From Qipengyuania sp. ABI-127-1 (GTDB taxonomy: Bacteria > Pseudomonadota > Alphaproteobacteria > Sphingomonadales > Sphingomonadaceae): 64,000 nucleotides of DNA. The stretch covers positions 1 through 64,000 of the forward strand of contig JALJCR010000003.1 in the NCBI GenBank assembly GCA_022953095.1, read 5' to 3'. How positions within the stretch are numbered: the first letter of the stretch is position 1; every line of letters begins with the position of its first letter. This document shows positions 36,501 to 44,495 of this stretch, piece by piece. The notes under the pieces were generated by a model, which was not told where the DNA came from, searched no databases, and worked only from the letters and a program-made list of their open reading frames with translations. Position numbers and translations under genes: made by a program.

Positions 36501-36655
36501 TTGAGGATGATCTTGACTTGCGTGGTGCTGATGTCGGGGAAGGCGTCGATCGGTAGCCTGGCGAAGGACCATGCTCCGACCCCGGCGAGCACCAGCGTCA
36601 GACCGATGACGCCCAGGCGCAGATCGAGCGCCTTTCTTATCAGATTGCGAAGCAT
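33551..36655 (-). CDS. HME-type RND heavy-metal efflux pump (CzcA/CusA family)
   Basis: A 1034-residue inner-membrane proton antiporter. It starts LRNLIRKALDLRLGVIGLTLVLAGVGAWSF, has FPDISTTQVKI, and carries the family signature in membrane helix 4 as AVGILVDGAVVVVENV. This is a mixture: AxG at the place where Zn/Co/Cd pumps have DFG and Cu/Ag pumps have AIG, but DGA as in the divalent pumps. Metal specificity is therefore uncertain. Met residues occur but no full Cus triad can be confirmed by eye. It lies between the adaptor and TolC genes with spacers of 6 bases and overlap. Confidence 0.92.
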   Translation of the reverse strand: MLRNLIRKALDLRLGVIGLTLVLAGVGAWSFARLPIDAFPDISTTQVKIILKAPGMTPEEVESRVVTPIEMEMLGIPEQTVLRSVAKYAIADITIDFEDSTDIYWARQQVSERLNAVVGDMPATVEGGLAPISTPLSEMFMFTLEGPQSLAEKRRVLDWTIRPALRTVPGVADVNALGGFVETYEVAPDSSALAAAGLSTADLAHAIEMSNRNDGAGRLTIGEESLIVRSTGAIRALEDLAAVVVKADTGLVVRVGDVATVRMGSLTRYGAVSKNGEAEAVQGLVIGLRGADASQIVDGVKQRLEEIQPSLPEGMSVAVFYDRSDLIERAVGTVETALFEATVLVIILLLLFLGDVRASVIVALALPMAVLLTFTFMRSIGLSANLMSLGGLAIAVGILVDGAVVVVENVVERLSDPKHSTNSKIHNVFVAAVEVAKPVASGLAIIALVFLPLLTLEGLEGKLFSPVALTIVLALGSALVLSLMLVPVLAFYLLKVKQGHSEPWLMRKIAPRYSAALAASFENKKRVFGVAGLGLALAAGAYTVTGKTFLPVMDEGSIIVQLTKLPSISLDHSVEGDMKVQRAILDQVPEVEAVIARVGSDELGLDPMSPNETDSFLKLKPREEWRVEDKDWLLGELRKVMEQFPGIEPTFTQPIDMRTSEMLTGARGDLAIKLFGPDLDELSRLAGEIQTRLESLEGTSEAMTVANDQVDYLLIDINRVAAGRVGMPVSDLQDMMRAQVEGVRTGIVADGVRRVPIVLKGDGSRGLTPQGFADLVYSAPSGQLVRASDVAHVSQAYGPVKLEHENGSRFAMVQAFVSGRDLVGYVEDAKADIAANVSLPQGYRIEWGGQFENQQRASARLMVVLPISIVLIFAILFFTLKSMRASLLILTNIPFAAVGGMIALAVSGEYLSVPASVGFIALLGIAVLNGLVMVTYFRQLREQGMPLSEAVRRGAERRLRPVLMTASIAAFGLVPLLFATGPGSEIQKPLAIVVIGGLVTATLLTLILLPILYERFGETAAEREASDALRLEEG

Positions 36656-36661
36656 GTCGGC

Positions 36662-37744
36662 TTACTCCGCGCTCATGGCTTTGAGTTCCGCCACGCTGCT
36701 CGCGGCGACGACTTCGCCCGCCGTCAGGCCTTCGGAGATGATAGCCTGTTGGTCGGTCGTTCCGACCACCGTGACCTTACGCGGCTCGTAGCTCTCTTCG
36801 TCGCGCACGAAGACATGCGTTTCTCCGCCGATCTTCGTCACAGCGTTGGCGGGTACGGCAATGCCGGGCGGCGACGCCTTTCCGGTGATCGTCACGCTGA
36901 CATTGCGACCGGCGACGATACCTGGGGCGCTGCCTATGCTGGCGCGGGCCAGTACCGACCGGGTGGCCGGGTCGATCGAGGGCGAAACCGCGAGAATTCG
37001 GCCCCCGACGGGCACCGATCCGCCGCCATCGGTGGAAAGCGCGATCTCGACCGGCATGCCGGGACGGACCTTTCTCGCCAGCCGTTCGGGCAATTGCAAC
37101 TCGACCTGATAGGCACCTTCGGCCTCGATCACGAAAGGGGCCTCCATGCCGTCCACCGGGCCACCTGTGACCGCGCCGACATGCGCGACACGGCCCGAGA
37201 TCGGCGCGCTCAGCGTCATGGTGCCATCCGGGCCGACGCCCGCCAGGGAGGCCAGCCGCCGCTGTTCGGCGAGGCTGGCGCGAGCCTGCGCCAGCTCCGC
37301 ATTCGCCTCGTCGGCACGGGCCGACGCTATGATCCCCTCATCGGCCAGTTGCGTCAGTCGCTTTGCGCGCGCCTCGGCGAGCCCGAGCGCGGATTGCGCC
37401 CGTGCCAGTTGACCGCGAATCTGGACGGGTTCGGCGGCACGCACGAGTGCCAAGGGCTGGCCACGGCGCACCGCTTGGCCTTCGATCACATAGACCCGCA
37501 CCGCAGCGCCGGGAAACGGCACTGTTACGGCAACGCGCGCGTCGGGCGGGAAAGTGACGGTGCCGGGCACGCTACCGATCGGCACGTGGGCCACCTCCTG
37601 GGCCAAAGCCGTTTCGATCGCGAGACCCGATAGCGGATCGGCCCCGGCCGCATTTGCTGCATCTGGCGGAGCTGGGTCGGAGCATGCGGACAGCCCGAGC
37701 AGGCTGGTGGCGAACCCGAGAGTAACGAGAGATCGAGCAATCAT
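36662..37744 (-). CDS. RND periplasmic adaptor lipoprotein (CzcB/CusB-like)
   Basis: A 360-residue membrane fusion protein with a lipobox (LLGLSACSD), a lipoyl half-motif pair (VAVTVPFPGAAVRVYVIEGQAVRRGQPL; LSAPISGRVAHVGAVTGG), an alpha-hairpin rich in Ala/Arg/Glu, and a C-terminal beta domain (GGETHVFVRDEESYEPRKVTV). ATG at 37744 is used; it is the first gene of the efflux operon, divergent from the response regulator across 115 bases. Confidence 0.9.
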   Translation of the reverse strand: MIARSLVTLGFATSLLGLSACSDPAPPDAANAAGADPLSGLAIETALAQEVAHVPIGSVPGTVTFPPDARVAVTVPFPGAAVRVYVIEGQAVRRGQPLALVRAAEPVQIRGQLARAQSALGLAEARAKRLTQLADEGIIASARADEANAELAQARASLAEQRRLASLAGVGPDGTMTLSAPISGRVAHVGAVTGGPVDGMEAPFVIEAEGAYQVELQLPERLARKVRPGMPVEIALSTDGGGSVPVGGRILAVSPSIDPATRSVLARASIGSAPGIVAGRNVSVTITGKASPPGIAVPANAVTKIGGETHVFVRDEESYEPRKVTVVGTTDQQAIISEGLTAGEVVAASSVAELKAMSAE

Positions 37745-37766
37745 TCCCCGAAAATGACGCACCAAG

Positions 37767-37806
37767 CTGACAGCAACTTGTCAGTTTGGCAGCTTGTTGT
37801 CAGTTT
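37767..37806. promoter_or_regulatory. repeated TGTCAG sites between efflux operon and two-component genes
   Basis: CTGACA (37767-37772) and TGTCAG (37779-37784) form an inverted repeat with six bases between. The half-site recurs as a direct repeat: TTGTCAGTTT at 37778-37787 and again at 37797-37806, spaced 19 bases. This is a likely binding region for the adjacent OmpR-type regulator, controlling both directions. Confidence 0.6.
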
Positions 37807-37859
37807 CGAGAACCATATTCGATGGCTGTCCGCCAGCGTGCCATTGCGAGGCTTGTTCG

Positions 37860-38516
37860 ATGCGCCTGCTCCTTGTCGAAGACGATCCCGAACTCGGTCG
37901 GCGCCTCGGCGAACGTCTGCGCGGCGCCGATTTCGCGGTGGAGGTTGCGCGAAGCAGGAGCGAGGCGGAGGACTGGCCCGATGTTGACCAGATGGCTGCG
38001 GTGATCCTCGATCTGGGGCTGCCGGATGGAGACGGGATCGAGCTCCTCAGGCATTGGCGCGATCTGCGTATCGATACGCCGGTCCTGATTCTCACGGCAC
38101 GGGGAAGCTGGCAGGACAAGGTCGAGGGCCTGAATGCGGGAGCAGATGATTTCGTTGTAAAGCCGGTCCGGTTCGAAGAGTTGCTCGCTCGGCTCAATGC
38201 CTTGTTCCGGCGCCAGCAGGGTAAGCGCCGCAACCTTATCGAAATAGGCGACCTCGCTCTCGACCCGCTGACGCGTCTGGTCGAGCAGGCCGGCCGACCA
38301 TTGTCCCTGAGCAAGCAGGAATTCAAGCTGTTGCACCTGTTCATGCGCCGGGCGGGCCAGGTGATGTCGCAAGGCACGATCCTCGACGATCTATATGAAC
38401 TTGGACACGAACGTGAACCCAACACGGTTGAGGTTCTGGTCGGCCGCTTACGCCGCAAGATCGGGCGTGATCGAATCGTCACTCTCAGGGGCATGGGCTA
38501 CAGGTTCGAGAAATGA
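37860..38516 (+). CDS. OmpR-family response regulator
   Basis: A 218-residue regulator: receiver domain with Asp8/Asp9 acidic pair (VEDD), phospho-acceptor in VILDLGLPDGDG, switch in LILTARG and lysine in FVVKPV; C-terminal winged helix with LSLSKQEFKLLHLF and NTVEVLVGRLRRKIG. ATG at 37860 begins the conserved MRLLLVEDD. It is divergent from the RND operon and overlaps the kinase gene by four bases. It is likely to be activated by metal through the kinase. Confidence 0.9.
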   Translation: MRLLLVEDDPELGRRLGERLRGADFAVEVARSRSEAEDWPDVDQMAAVILDLGLPDGDGIELLRHWRDLRIDTPVLILTARGSWQDKVEGLNAGADDFVVKPVRFEELLARLNALFRRQQGKRRNLIEIGDLALDPLTRLVEQAGRPLSLSKQEFKLLHLFMRRAGQVMSQGTILDDLYELGHEREPNTVEVLVGRLRRKIGRDRIVTLRGMGYRFEK

Positions 38517-39883
38517 AAAAACGGCTCGTCCCCGGCAGCCTGCGCCTGCGCTTCCTGCTCGCAATCACAGTCTGGGTGACGCTGGGGATTGGCGCGATCT
38601 GGTTTTCGGCTGTCGGAATCTTCACTGCTCATGTTGAACGGTCCTATCACGAAGAACTCGAAGTCCACGTGCGTGAACTCGCCAGGCTGGCCGTGTTGGA
38701 TAGTCAAGGCGAAATCCGGTTGAGCCGCCCCCTTTCGGACCCGCGTTTTGAGGAGCCACTGTCCGGCTTCTACTGGCAAATCAGTGTCGACGGCCGGAAG
38801 CCCTTGCGATCCAGGTCTATGACGAAAGGCACTCTCGACGAACGCATAGCCCAATCTTCCGAAATCTTGCACACGCTCGACAGTGGCCCCACTGGACCGA
38901 CGATCACTTACGGCCTCGTCGAGAAAGGCCCGTCCGGTCAGATGATCCATTATGTCATCGCGACCGATCAGAGCGAACTCGACCGGCTTATCGACAGCTT
39001 CACGGGACACCTCACCTTATGGCTTGCGGGGCTCGGCAGTCTCTTGCTTGCAACTGGCCTTGCGATAATCGGCTTCGGCCTGCACCCCCTCGACCGGCTT
39101 GCACGAGCTATTGCCCGCTTGCGGCAAGGTGAGGCGGAAAAGCTCGAGGGAAGTTACCCGGCCGAGATTGCGCCGCTCGTTGGCGATCTCAATGCATATA
39201 TTCGGCAAAACGCGGACATGATCGCCCGGGCGCGTGTCCAGGCGGGGAACCTCGCGCATTCGCTGCGCACTCCGCTGACCATCATCACAGACGAAGCCGA
39301 GCGCCTCGCTGGCAACCCGGAATGTTCGCAAGCGGCCCAGGTCCTTTTGGAACAAAGCAGCGCGATGGAGCAGCAGATTGCCTATCAGCTTGCCCGCGCG
39401 CGATCGTCTTCAGGCCAGCCCTATGCTGCGCGTCCGACCCGCGTCCCCGATGTCGCAGAGCCCATTATGCGAGCCATGAAACGTCTGCACCCGACCAAGC
39501 GCTTCGTTATGAGTGCGGCTGAATGCAGTCGGCTGACCATTCCGGTGGACGCGGTGGACTATGCAGAGTTGCTCTCCATTCTTCTGGACAATGCCGGCAA
39601 GTGGGCGCGTAACGAAGTCCGGCTAGTGTTCGACAGCGACGAAGACGGCGCTGTTGTGGCGAGGATTAGCGACGATGGCCCGGGCATAGAGCCCGAGAAC
39701 ATCGACCAAGCGTTTGTTCTGGGATCGCGCTTCGACACGAGCAAGCCGGGCGCTGGTCTCGGCTTGGCAATTGCCCACGAAATCGCCGAGGCGATAGGCG
39801 TGGGGCTGCATCTCGAAAACGCGGCGACAGGCCTGGCCGCCATGATAGTCTATCGCCCCTCGGGTCGGCCTGAGAGTAGCTGA
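38513..39883 (+). CDS. membrane sensor histidine kinase
   Basis: A 456-residue kinase: an N-terminal membrane helix, a periplasmic sensor domain of about 125 residues, a second helix (LWLAGLGSLLLATGLAIIGFGL), HAMP-like linker, phospho-acceptor His near residue 249 in NLAHSLRTPLT, N-box LLDNAGKWAR, and G-boxes ISDDGPGI and PGAGLGLAI. The layout resembles PhoQ-like kinases. It is translationally coupled to the regulator. Confidence 0.9.
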   Translation: MKKRLVPGSLRLRFLLAITVWVTLGIGAIWFSAVGIFTAHVERSYHEELEVHVRELARLAVLDSQGEIRLSRPLSDPRFEEPLSGFYWQISVDGRKPLRSRSMTKGTLDERIAQSSEILHTLDSGPTGPTITYGLVEKGPSGQMIHYVIATDQSELDRLIDSFTGHLTLWLAGLGSLLLATGLAIIGFGLHPLDRLARAIARLRQGEAEKLEGSYPAEIAPLVGDLNAYIRQNADMIARARVQAGNLAHSLRTPLTIITDEAERLAGNPECSQAAQVLLEQSSAMEQQIAYQLARARSSSGQPYAARPTRVPDVAEPIMRAMKRLHPTKRFVMSAAECSRLTIPVDAVDYAELLSILLDNAGKWARNEVRLVFDSDEDGAVVARISDDGPGIEPENIDQAFVLGSRFDTSKPGAGLGLAIAHEIAEAIGVGLHLENAATGLAAMIVYRPSGRPESS

Positions 39884-40010
39884 CATCCCGCACCGTTCCC
39901 CTCGTTAATCAGGCAGACCTTGTCGAGCCATGCCAACGAACATCAACCCGATGTGCTTCGTTCCCCATACGGGGCACCCATTGCGCGACGCATGGTCACC
40001 GATTCATGTG

Positions 40011-43000
40011 TCAGAACCGCTTGGTCACATTGAAGCCGAATATGCGCGGATCGAGTGTGAACACATTCGTGGTCAGCCCGGAATCGTCGCTGTTCGTGAA
40101 GAAATCCGTGATCGGAGTATCGTTGAACAGGTTCTTCACGTAAAACTGGAAAGCTATCTGGGATGCCGGTCGCTCCAGCGTGATTGCCAGGTTCGCATTG
40201 TCCCACGCCTTCAAACGGTCGTATTCGGTATTGTAGACCCGGGCGAAGCTCTTCGATTGACGGTAATAATCGCCGCGAAATGTGAGTTCCCAATCGCCCT
40301 CGTCGATGAAGAATGTGTATTGTGCACCGATATTGAACGTCAATCTGGGGGCATTGGGCAGTTCGTTGCCTTCGAGATCAGCATAGAAGCCCCTTCCTCC
40401 ATTGGGAGCATCGGTAAGCGGATTATATTCGAAGCCATAGAACTGGTAGAGCGGCAAGCCGTCGATTTCCGGAGTAAAGGTGCCGAGTTCGGCCGTTCCA
40501 CCACACAATGCGCTGAGCGCGGGGAAACCTATGCCGAATGACGTAATGGGATTGGCCAAAACCTGTTCGACGATGTCCCGCGGCGCGATGCAGTTCGACG
40601 GGACCTGCAGCCATGGGCGGATCACAACCCAATCCTCGTTCCCCTGGGTACGGTTCATGACATCTATCGACTGAGCGCCTTCCTTCAGCCGCGTTTTGAG
40701 ATAACCCAGATTGGTATCGAGGCGAAAGGCGCGGGAGGGCCGCCAGGCAGCCTCGAATTCGAGACCCCAGACCGTCGCGTCGAAGTTCTCGTTCAAGGAA
40801 ATGCGATCGACGATCTTGGATATCTGATAGCCCTGATAATCGTAATAGAATCCCGTCGCGTTCAAGATCAGACGGCCGCCATCGAAGCTGTTTTTCGTGC
40901 CGATTTCGAAAGCCGTCAGATATTCTGGTTCGAACGTGGCGGGCAGGGGCTGGAACTGAACGACAAAGGGATCGATGTCGGGACGCGGCGGATTGGTGCC
41001 GCCGCCCTTATAGCCACGCGAAACCGATGCGTAGATCAAAGTATCGTCGGAAAAACCCAGGTTCGGCCGCCAGTCTACGACGATCCTGCCGGTGGGCTCC
41101 GACCATTTTTGTACCACCGGATCGCCTTGGGGATAGCCACCTGCGATCGATCCGCCGCTGGTCCCGTTCGTGCCTGCGCCCAGCAGGAGCTGGCTTGGAA
41201 CGGGGGTGGTGGTCTTTTTGTCCTTGGTCCAGCGGATGCCAGCGGTGATATTCACCGTATCGGCAATATTCCAGTAACCTTCCGCGAACACGGCCCAGGA
41301 TTCGGTTTCGACCAGGTTCCGGCTGAGGAAATAATTGTGCCCCATCTCGTCCAGGCTGCCGAGGGGATTGGGGTCGACATAGACGCAGTCATACTCCGTC
41401 GTGCCTGGCTGGCAGTCGATATAGTCGAGCAGAGTGCCTCTACGGTTGTAAAGGTTGTAGGCCAAATAAGTGAATGCGTTGTTCAGGACGAAATAGTCAT
41501 CCTGAGTTTTGAAATTCAGATAATTCGCGCCGATATTGAAGTTGAATGCTCCATCGTAATCGGATTGAAGGCGGAACTCCTGCGACCACTGGCGATTGCG
41601 CGATCGGCTTATGTCGATGGCGAGAAGCCGGTTCGATGCCCCGAGTTGCGGGTCAACGAATATGCCCCCAGGCGCGGCGAATTCCTGGTTTATGGGTATC
41701 CGTGACCCGTTCAATCCCAGCGTAAGGAGGCCGGTTGTGTCGGTGAAAATGGGGCCAGATACGAAACGGTTGTAATCCTGCGACGAATAATACCTGTCTC
41801 GTGCGTAGGCCGTTTGCGAAACCAACCGCAAACCATCCGATACTCCGAAATCGAGATTGAGCTGTACCACGTCGTTCTTGGCGCGAAAGACGGGATCGTA
41901 GCTGGTGGCGATCTCGCGGAGATCGCGCGATTGGACCACATCGGCGAAGGGGTCGCCTGGCAGAAATGCGGGAGTATTGACAAATGGGTTGTCGGGGTCC
42001 TCGCCCATGTTCACAACAAGCCGACCCGCGGCGATAAAGGCCAGGGCTTCGGCATTGGGAGCGCCATAGGCATCATCGCTGTACAGAGAGCCGGGAAGGC
42101 AGCCCTGGCTGAATTTTGAAGACAGAGGCACAGGCTCGAACTGCGAGACGGGGACCGGAGTATCCCCGATCATGGTTTTCCCAGGATCGCGGGTACACAG
42201 GTTCTTGCCGGTACGAGACCTGTTATCGTCTTCCTCGAAATGCTGCCAGACCAGATTGGCGTTGAAGCGTTTGCTCGGCTCCCATTCGAGGATGGCTCGG
42301 GTGGACCACAGGTCACGGCCATTCACCTTCTTCCCGGTAAAGGTGTTGAAGTCGTACCCGTCGCGCTTCGTCCAGGCGCCGGCTACGCGTGCTGCCAGAG
42401 TGTTGCTCAAGGGGATGTTGACCATCCCGCTTGCGCGAGTGGTCCCGAAGCTGCCGACCTCTGCCCTTATCTCCCCGGCGAAGTCCGGGGTCGGCATTGC
42501 GGGGATGAGGTTGACCACCCCTGCGGTTGCATTGCGCCCGTAGAGAGTGCCCTGGGGGCCGCGCAACACTTCGATCCGGGCCATGTCGAAGAACTCGGAT
42601 TCGAACAGGCGGTTACGGATCAGCGCTGTATTGTTGAAGCTGACCGCAACGGCCGGATCCGAAGCCGCCGAGATCGATTTTGTCCCGACACCGCGGATCG
42701 AGAAATTGTACATGCTGAAATTGGATTTCGAAAAGTTGACGTTCGGCACCGCCCTGAGAAGCTCCGAACCGCCTTCGATCTTCTGATTGTTGAGCGCTTC
42801 GGCCGATATGGCCGATATGGCAATCGGGACATCCATGATGGATTCTTCGCGCTTTTGCGCCGTAACGATGATCACGTTCCCGCCGGGCGCCGACTCCGCG
42901 GTTTCGCCCGTAGCCGCCGATGCGGCTGGTTGATCGGATTCCTGACCGTAGCCTGGTGCCGATGTAAGTGCGGTGATCGCGACAATGCTCGTCGTGCATG

Positions 43001-43028
43001 CTGCGCGAGCGAAAAAACTTCCCTTCAT
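40011..43028 (-). CDS. TonB-dependent receptor under TetR-type control
   Basis: A 1005-residue outer-membrane transporter. The signal peptide is followed by VIIVTAQKREESIMDVPIAISAISAEAL (plug entry), FSIRGVG, RIEVLRGPQGTLYGRNATAGVVN, a long barrel and a terminal strand FGFNVTKRF. This subfamily (QKREES...DVPIAIS) is expanded in sphingomonads and is used for plant polymers, terpenoids, aromatics and other bulky carbon sources. ATG at 43028 lies after GAGAGG. Upstream, at 43207-43250, are palindromic TTGACAT/ATGTCAA sites shared with two other promoters of the cluster. Confidence 0.9.
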   Translation of the reverse strand: MKGSFFARAACTTSIVAITALTSAPGYGQESDQPAASAATGETAESAPGGNVIIVTAQKREESIMDVPIAISAISAEALNNQKIEGGSELLRAVPNVNFSKSNFSMYNFSIRGVGTKSISAASDPAVAVSFNNTALIRNRLFESEFFDMARIEVLRGPQGTLYGRNATAGVVNLIPAMPTPDFAGEIRAEVGSFGTTRASGMVNIPLSNTLAARVAGAWTKRDGYDFNTFTGKKVNGRDLWSTRAILEWEPSKRFNANLVWQHFEEDDNRSRTGKNLCTRDPGKTMIGDTPVPVSQFEPVPLSSKFSQGCLPGSLYSDDAYGAPNAEALAFIAAGRLVVNMGEDPDNPFVNTPAFLPGDPFADVVQSRDLREIATSYDPVFRAKNDVVQLNLDFGVSDGLRLVSQTAYARDRYYSSQDYNRFVSGPIFTDTTGLLTLGLNGSRIPINQEFAAPGGIFVDPQLGASNRLLAIDISRSRNRQWSQEFRLQSDYDGAFNFNIGANYLNFKTQDDYFVLNNAFTYLAYNLYNRRGTLLDYIDCQPGTTEYDCVYVDPNPLGSLDEMGHNYFLSRNLVETESWAVFAEGYWNIADTVNITAGIRWTKDKKTTTPVPSQLLLGAGTNGTSGGSIAGGYPQGDPVVQKWSEPTGRIVVDWRPNLGFSDDTLIYASVSRGYKGGGTNPPRPDIDPFVVQFQPLPATFEPEYLTAFEIGTKNSFDGGRLILNATGFYYDYQGYQISKIVDRISLNENFDATVWGLEFEAAWRPSRAFRLDTNLGYLKTRLKEGAQSIDVMNRTQGNEDWVVIRPWLQVPSNCIAPRDIVEQVLANPITSFGIGFPALSALCGGTAELGTFTPEIDGLPLYQFYGFEYNPLTDAPNGGRGFYADLEGNELPNAPRLTFNIGAQYTFFIDEGDWELTFRGDYYRQSKSFARVYNTEYDRLKAWDNANLAITLERPASQIAFQFYVKNLFNDTPITDFFTNSDDSGLTTNVFTLDPRIFGFNVTKRF

Positions 43029-43206
43029 ATCCTCTCCCCATGTCATCGCTCGGATTGCCTCGCCGGCCCTTCGAGTGGCTCGTGCGCAGGCAAAAAGCGT
43101 AATTCTCTCGTCGTCCCGAGGTGGCCCGTGATCGGCGATTCTCATTGCCCCTCAGCAACGAAAGCCCGGATCGCATCCCGACATGACGGGCCGAAAGCTA
43201 CCAATG

Positions 43207-43250
43207 CTGACACTCATGTCAATAAGGTTTGACATTGGCACCCATGTCAG
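43207..43250. promoter_or_regulatory. TTGACAT/ATGTCAA operator pair upstream of the receptor
   Basis: CTGACACTCATGTCAA (43207-43222) and a wider repeat TTGACAT (43229-43235) with ATGTCAG (43244-43250). On the minus strand TTGACA at 43222-43217 can serve as a -35 box, with TAGCTT 16 bases later as a weak -10. Closely related palindromes occur at 47597 and 49382. Confidence 0.65.
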
Positions 43251-43778
43251 TGATCCATTTTCGAGGAATGTTTGCGGCGATATCATCTATCGTTCGCTGG
43301 CGTTCTTGGCGCAGCTTTGGCCTTGTTATTCATGAAATATTTGAGGCGCGACGAGGCGCCAAACTGTTCTGTGATATCACGCAAATTGCGAGGTTATAAA
43401 TATTTTGTAATGCCTATGATATGATGTATCAGATAGCAGAATAGGATATGTTATTTGGTCGATTACAGGATTGATTTAGATCTGTATGCGTCTTCCAAAG
43501 CATACGATCCGACAAGCCAGGGGTTGCCCCCAATATCGTCGTGATTCATCCGCTAAGTCCATGTCTGGTCGTGCATCATGAGAAGGTTGTAGTATACGAT
43601 ACTATAGACCTTCGCCCTTAATTATTTAGAAGAATTACACCGCGCAGCGGGCGCTCGACCAGCGCTGGCAGCGCGGGACGATTTGCATTGTATAACATAA
43701 CCGTCCCATCAGCGCACAATCGACAAGAAGGGGGGCGGATCGATTTGTCAGAGCCGGATATCGGCGTATGATGCCGGG
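43251..43778. other. AT-rich intergenic region, no gene seen
   Basis: About 530 bases, clearly richer in A+T than the flanking genes, especially 43370-43640. No coding frame was found. It contains an inverted repeat TAGTAT-ACG-ATACTA at 43590-43604 and probably the promoter of the TetR gene. Confidence 0.6.
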
Positions 43779-44495
43779 ATGAAAAAACCGGAAAGGCGAG
43801 GCGGTATGGGCAAGGGAACCGTCACACCAGTCGTAGCGCGAGGCAAGTATGCCAAATCGAGCGCGACGGGCAAGAAGGCCCCCCGGCGCAAGCGCAGCGC
43901 GGAGGAAGCGCGCGAAGAAAGCATCATGGCCGCCCGGTCGCTGTTGCTGGAAGGCGGACCCGGCGCGGTGACGGTGTCCAACATCGGGAAACGGGTTGGT
44001 ATGTCGCATGGCAATATCATCCATCACTTCGGTTCTGCCGCGGGGCTGCAGGCTTCGCTCATGGGCAAGATGGTGGACGATCTCGCCGAGGCGCTCGAGA
44101 GTGCGGTGGAGCAATTTCGCGAAGACCCCGATGCCCCGCGGACGGTCGTCGAGCAGGTGTTCGATGCGTTCGATTCCGGGGGCGCCGGCCAACTGGCCGC
44201 CTGGATAGTGCTGGCGAGGGATTACGAACATCTCGAACCGATTCGCGATGCGGTTCGGTCGCTCGTAGGTGCCTTTGCTGAAAAGATCTCCGGGCCCCAT
44301 GCCGAAGAGCGGGTCAAGGGGGCAGTACTGACAATCGCCATTTCGGCCTTCGGGGATGCGGTCATCGGGCCGCATCTACGCGAGATGCTCGACATGGAAG
44401 ACGACGAAATGCGCAGGCTGACGTCCAATATGCTGCCCCTGCTGATCACTATGCCGTTCAAGGAGGAAACCACAAAACCGGATGAAGCGGCCTAG
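43779..44495 (+). CDS. TetR/AcrR family transcriptional regulator
   Basis: A 238-residue regulator. A basic N-terminal extension of about 50 residues (GKKAPRRKRSAEEAREES) precedes the TetR helix-turn-helix (IMAARSLLLEGGPGAVTVSNIGKRVGMSHGNIIHHFGSAAGLQASL); the C-terminal two thirds form the all-helical ligand domain. ATG at 43806 after GAGG is an alternative start. It is the only regulator between 40 and 49.4 kb and is the natural candidate to bind the shared palindromes. It overlaps the 3' end of the convergent receptor-like gene by four bases. Confidence 0.87.
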   Translation: MKKPERRGGMGKGTVTPVVARGKYAKSSATGKKAPRRKRSAEEAREESIMAARSLLLEGGPGAVTVSNIGKRVGMSHGNIIHHFGSAAGLQASLMGKMVDDLAEALESAVEQFREDPDAPRTVVEQVFDAFDSGGAGQLAAWIVLARDYEHLEPIRDAVRSLVGAFAEKISGPHAEERVKGAVLTIAISAFGDAVIGPHLREMLDMEDDEMRRLTSNMLPLLITMPFKEETTKPDEAA

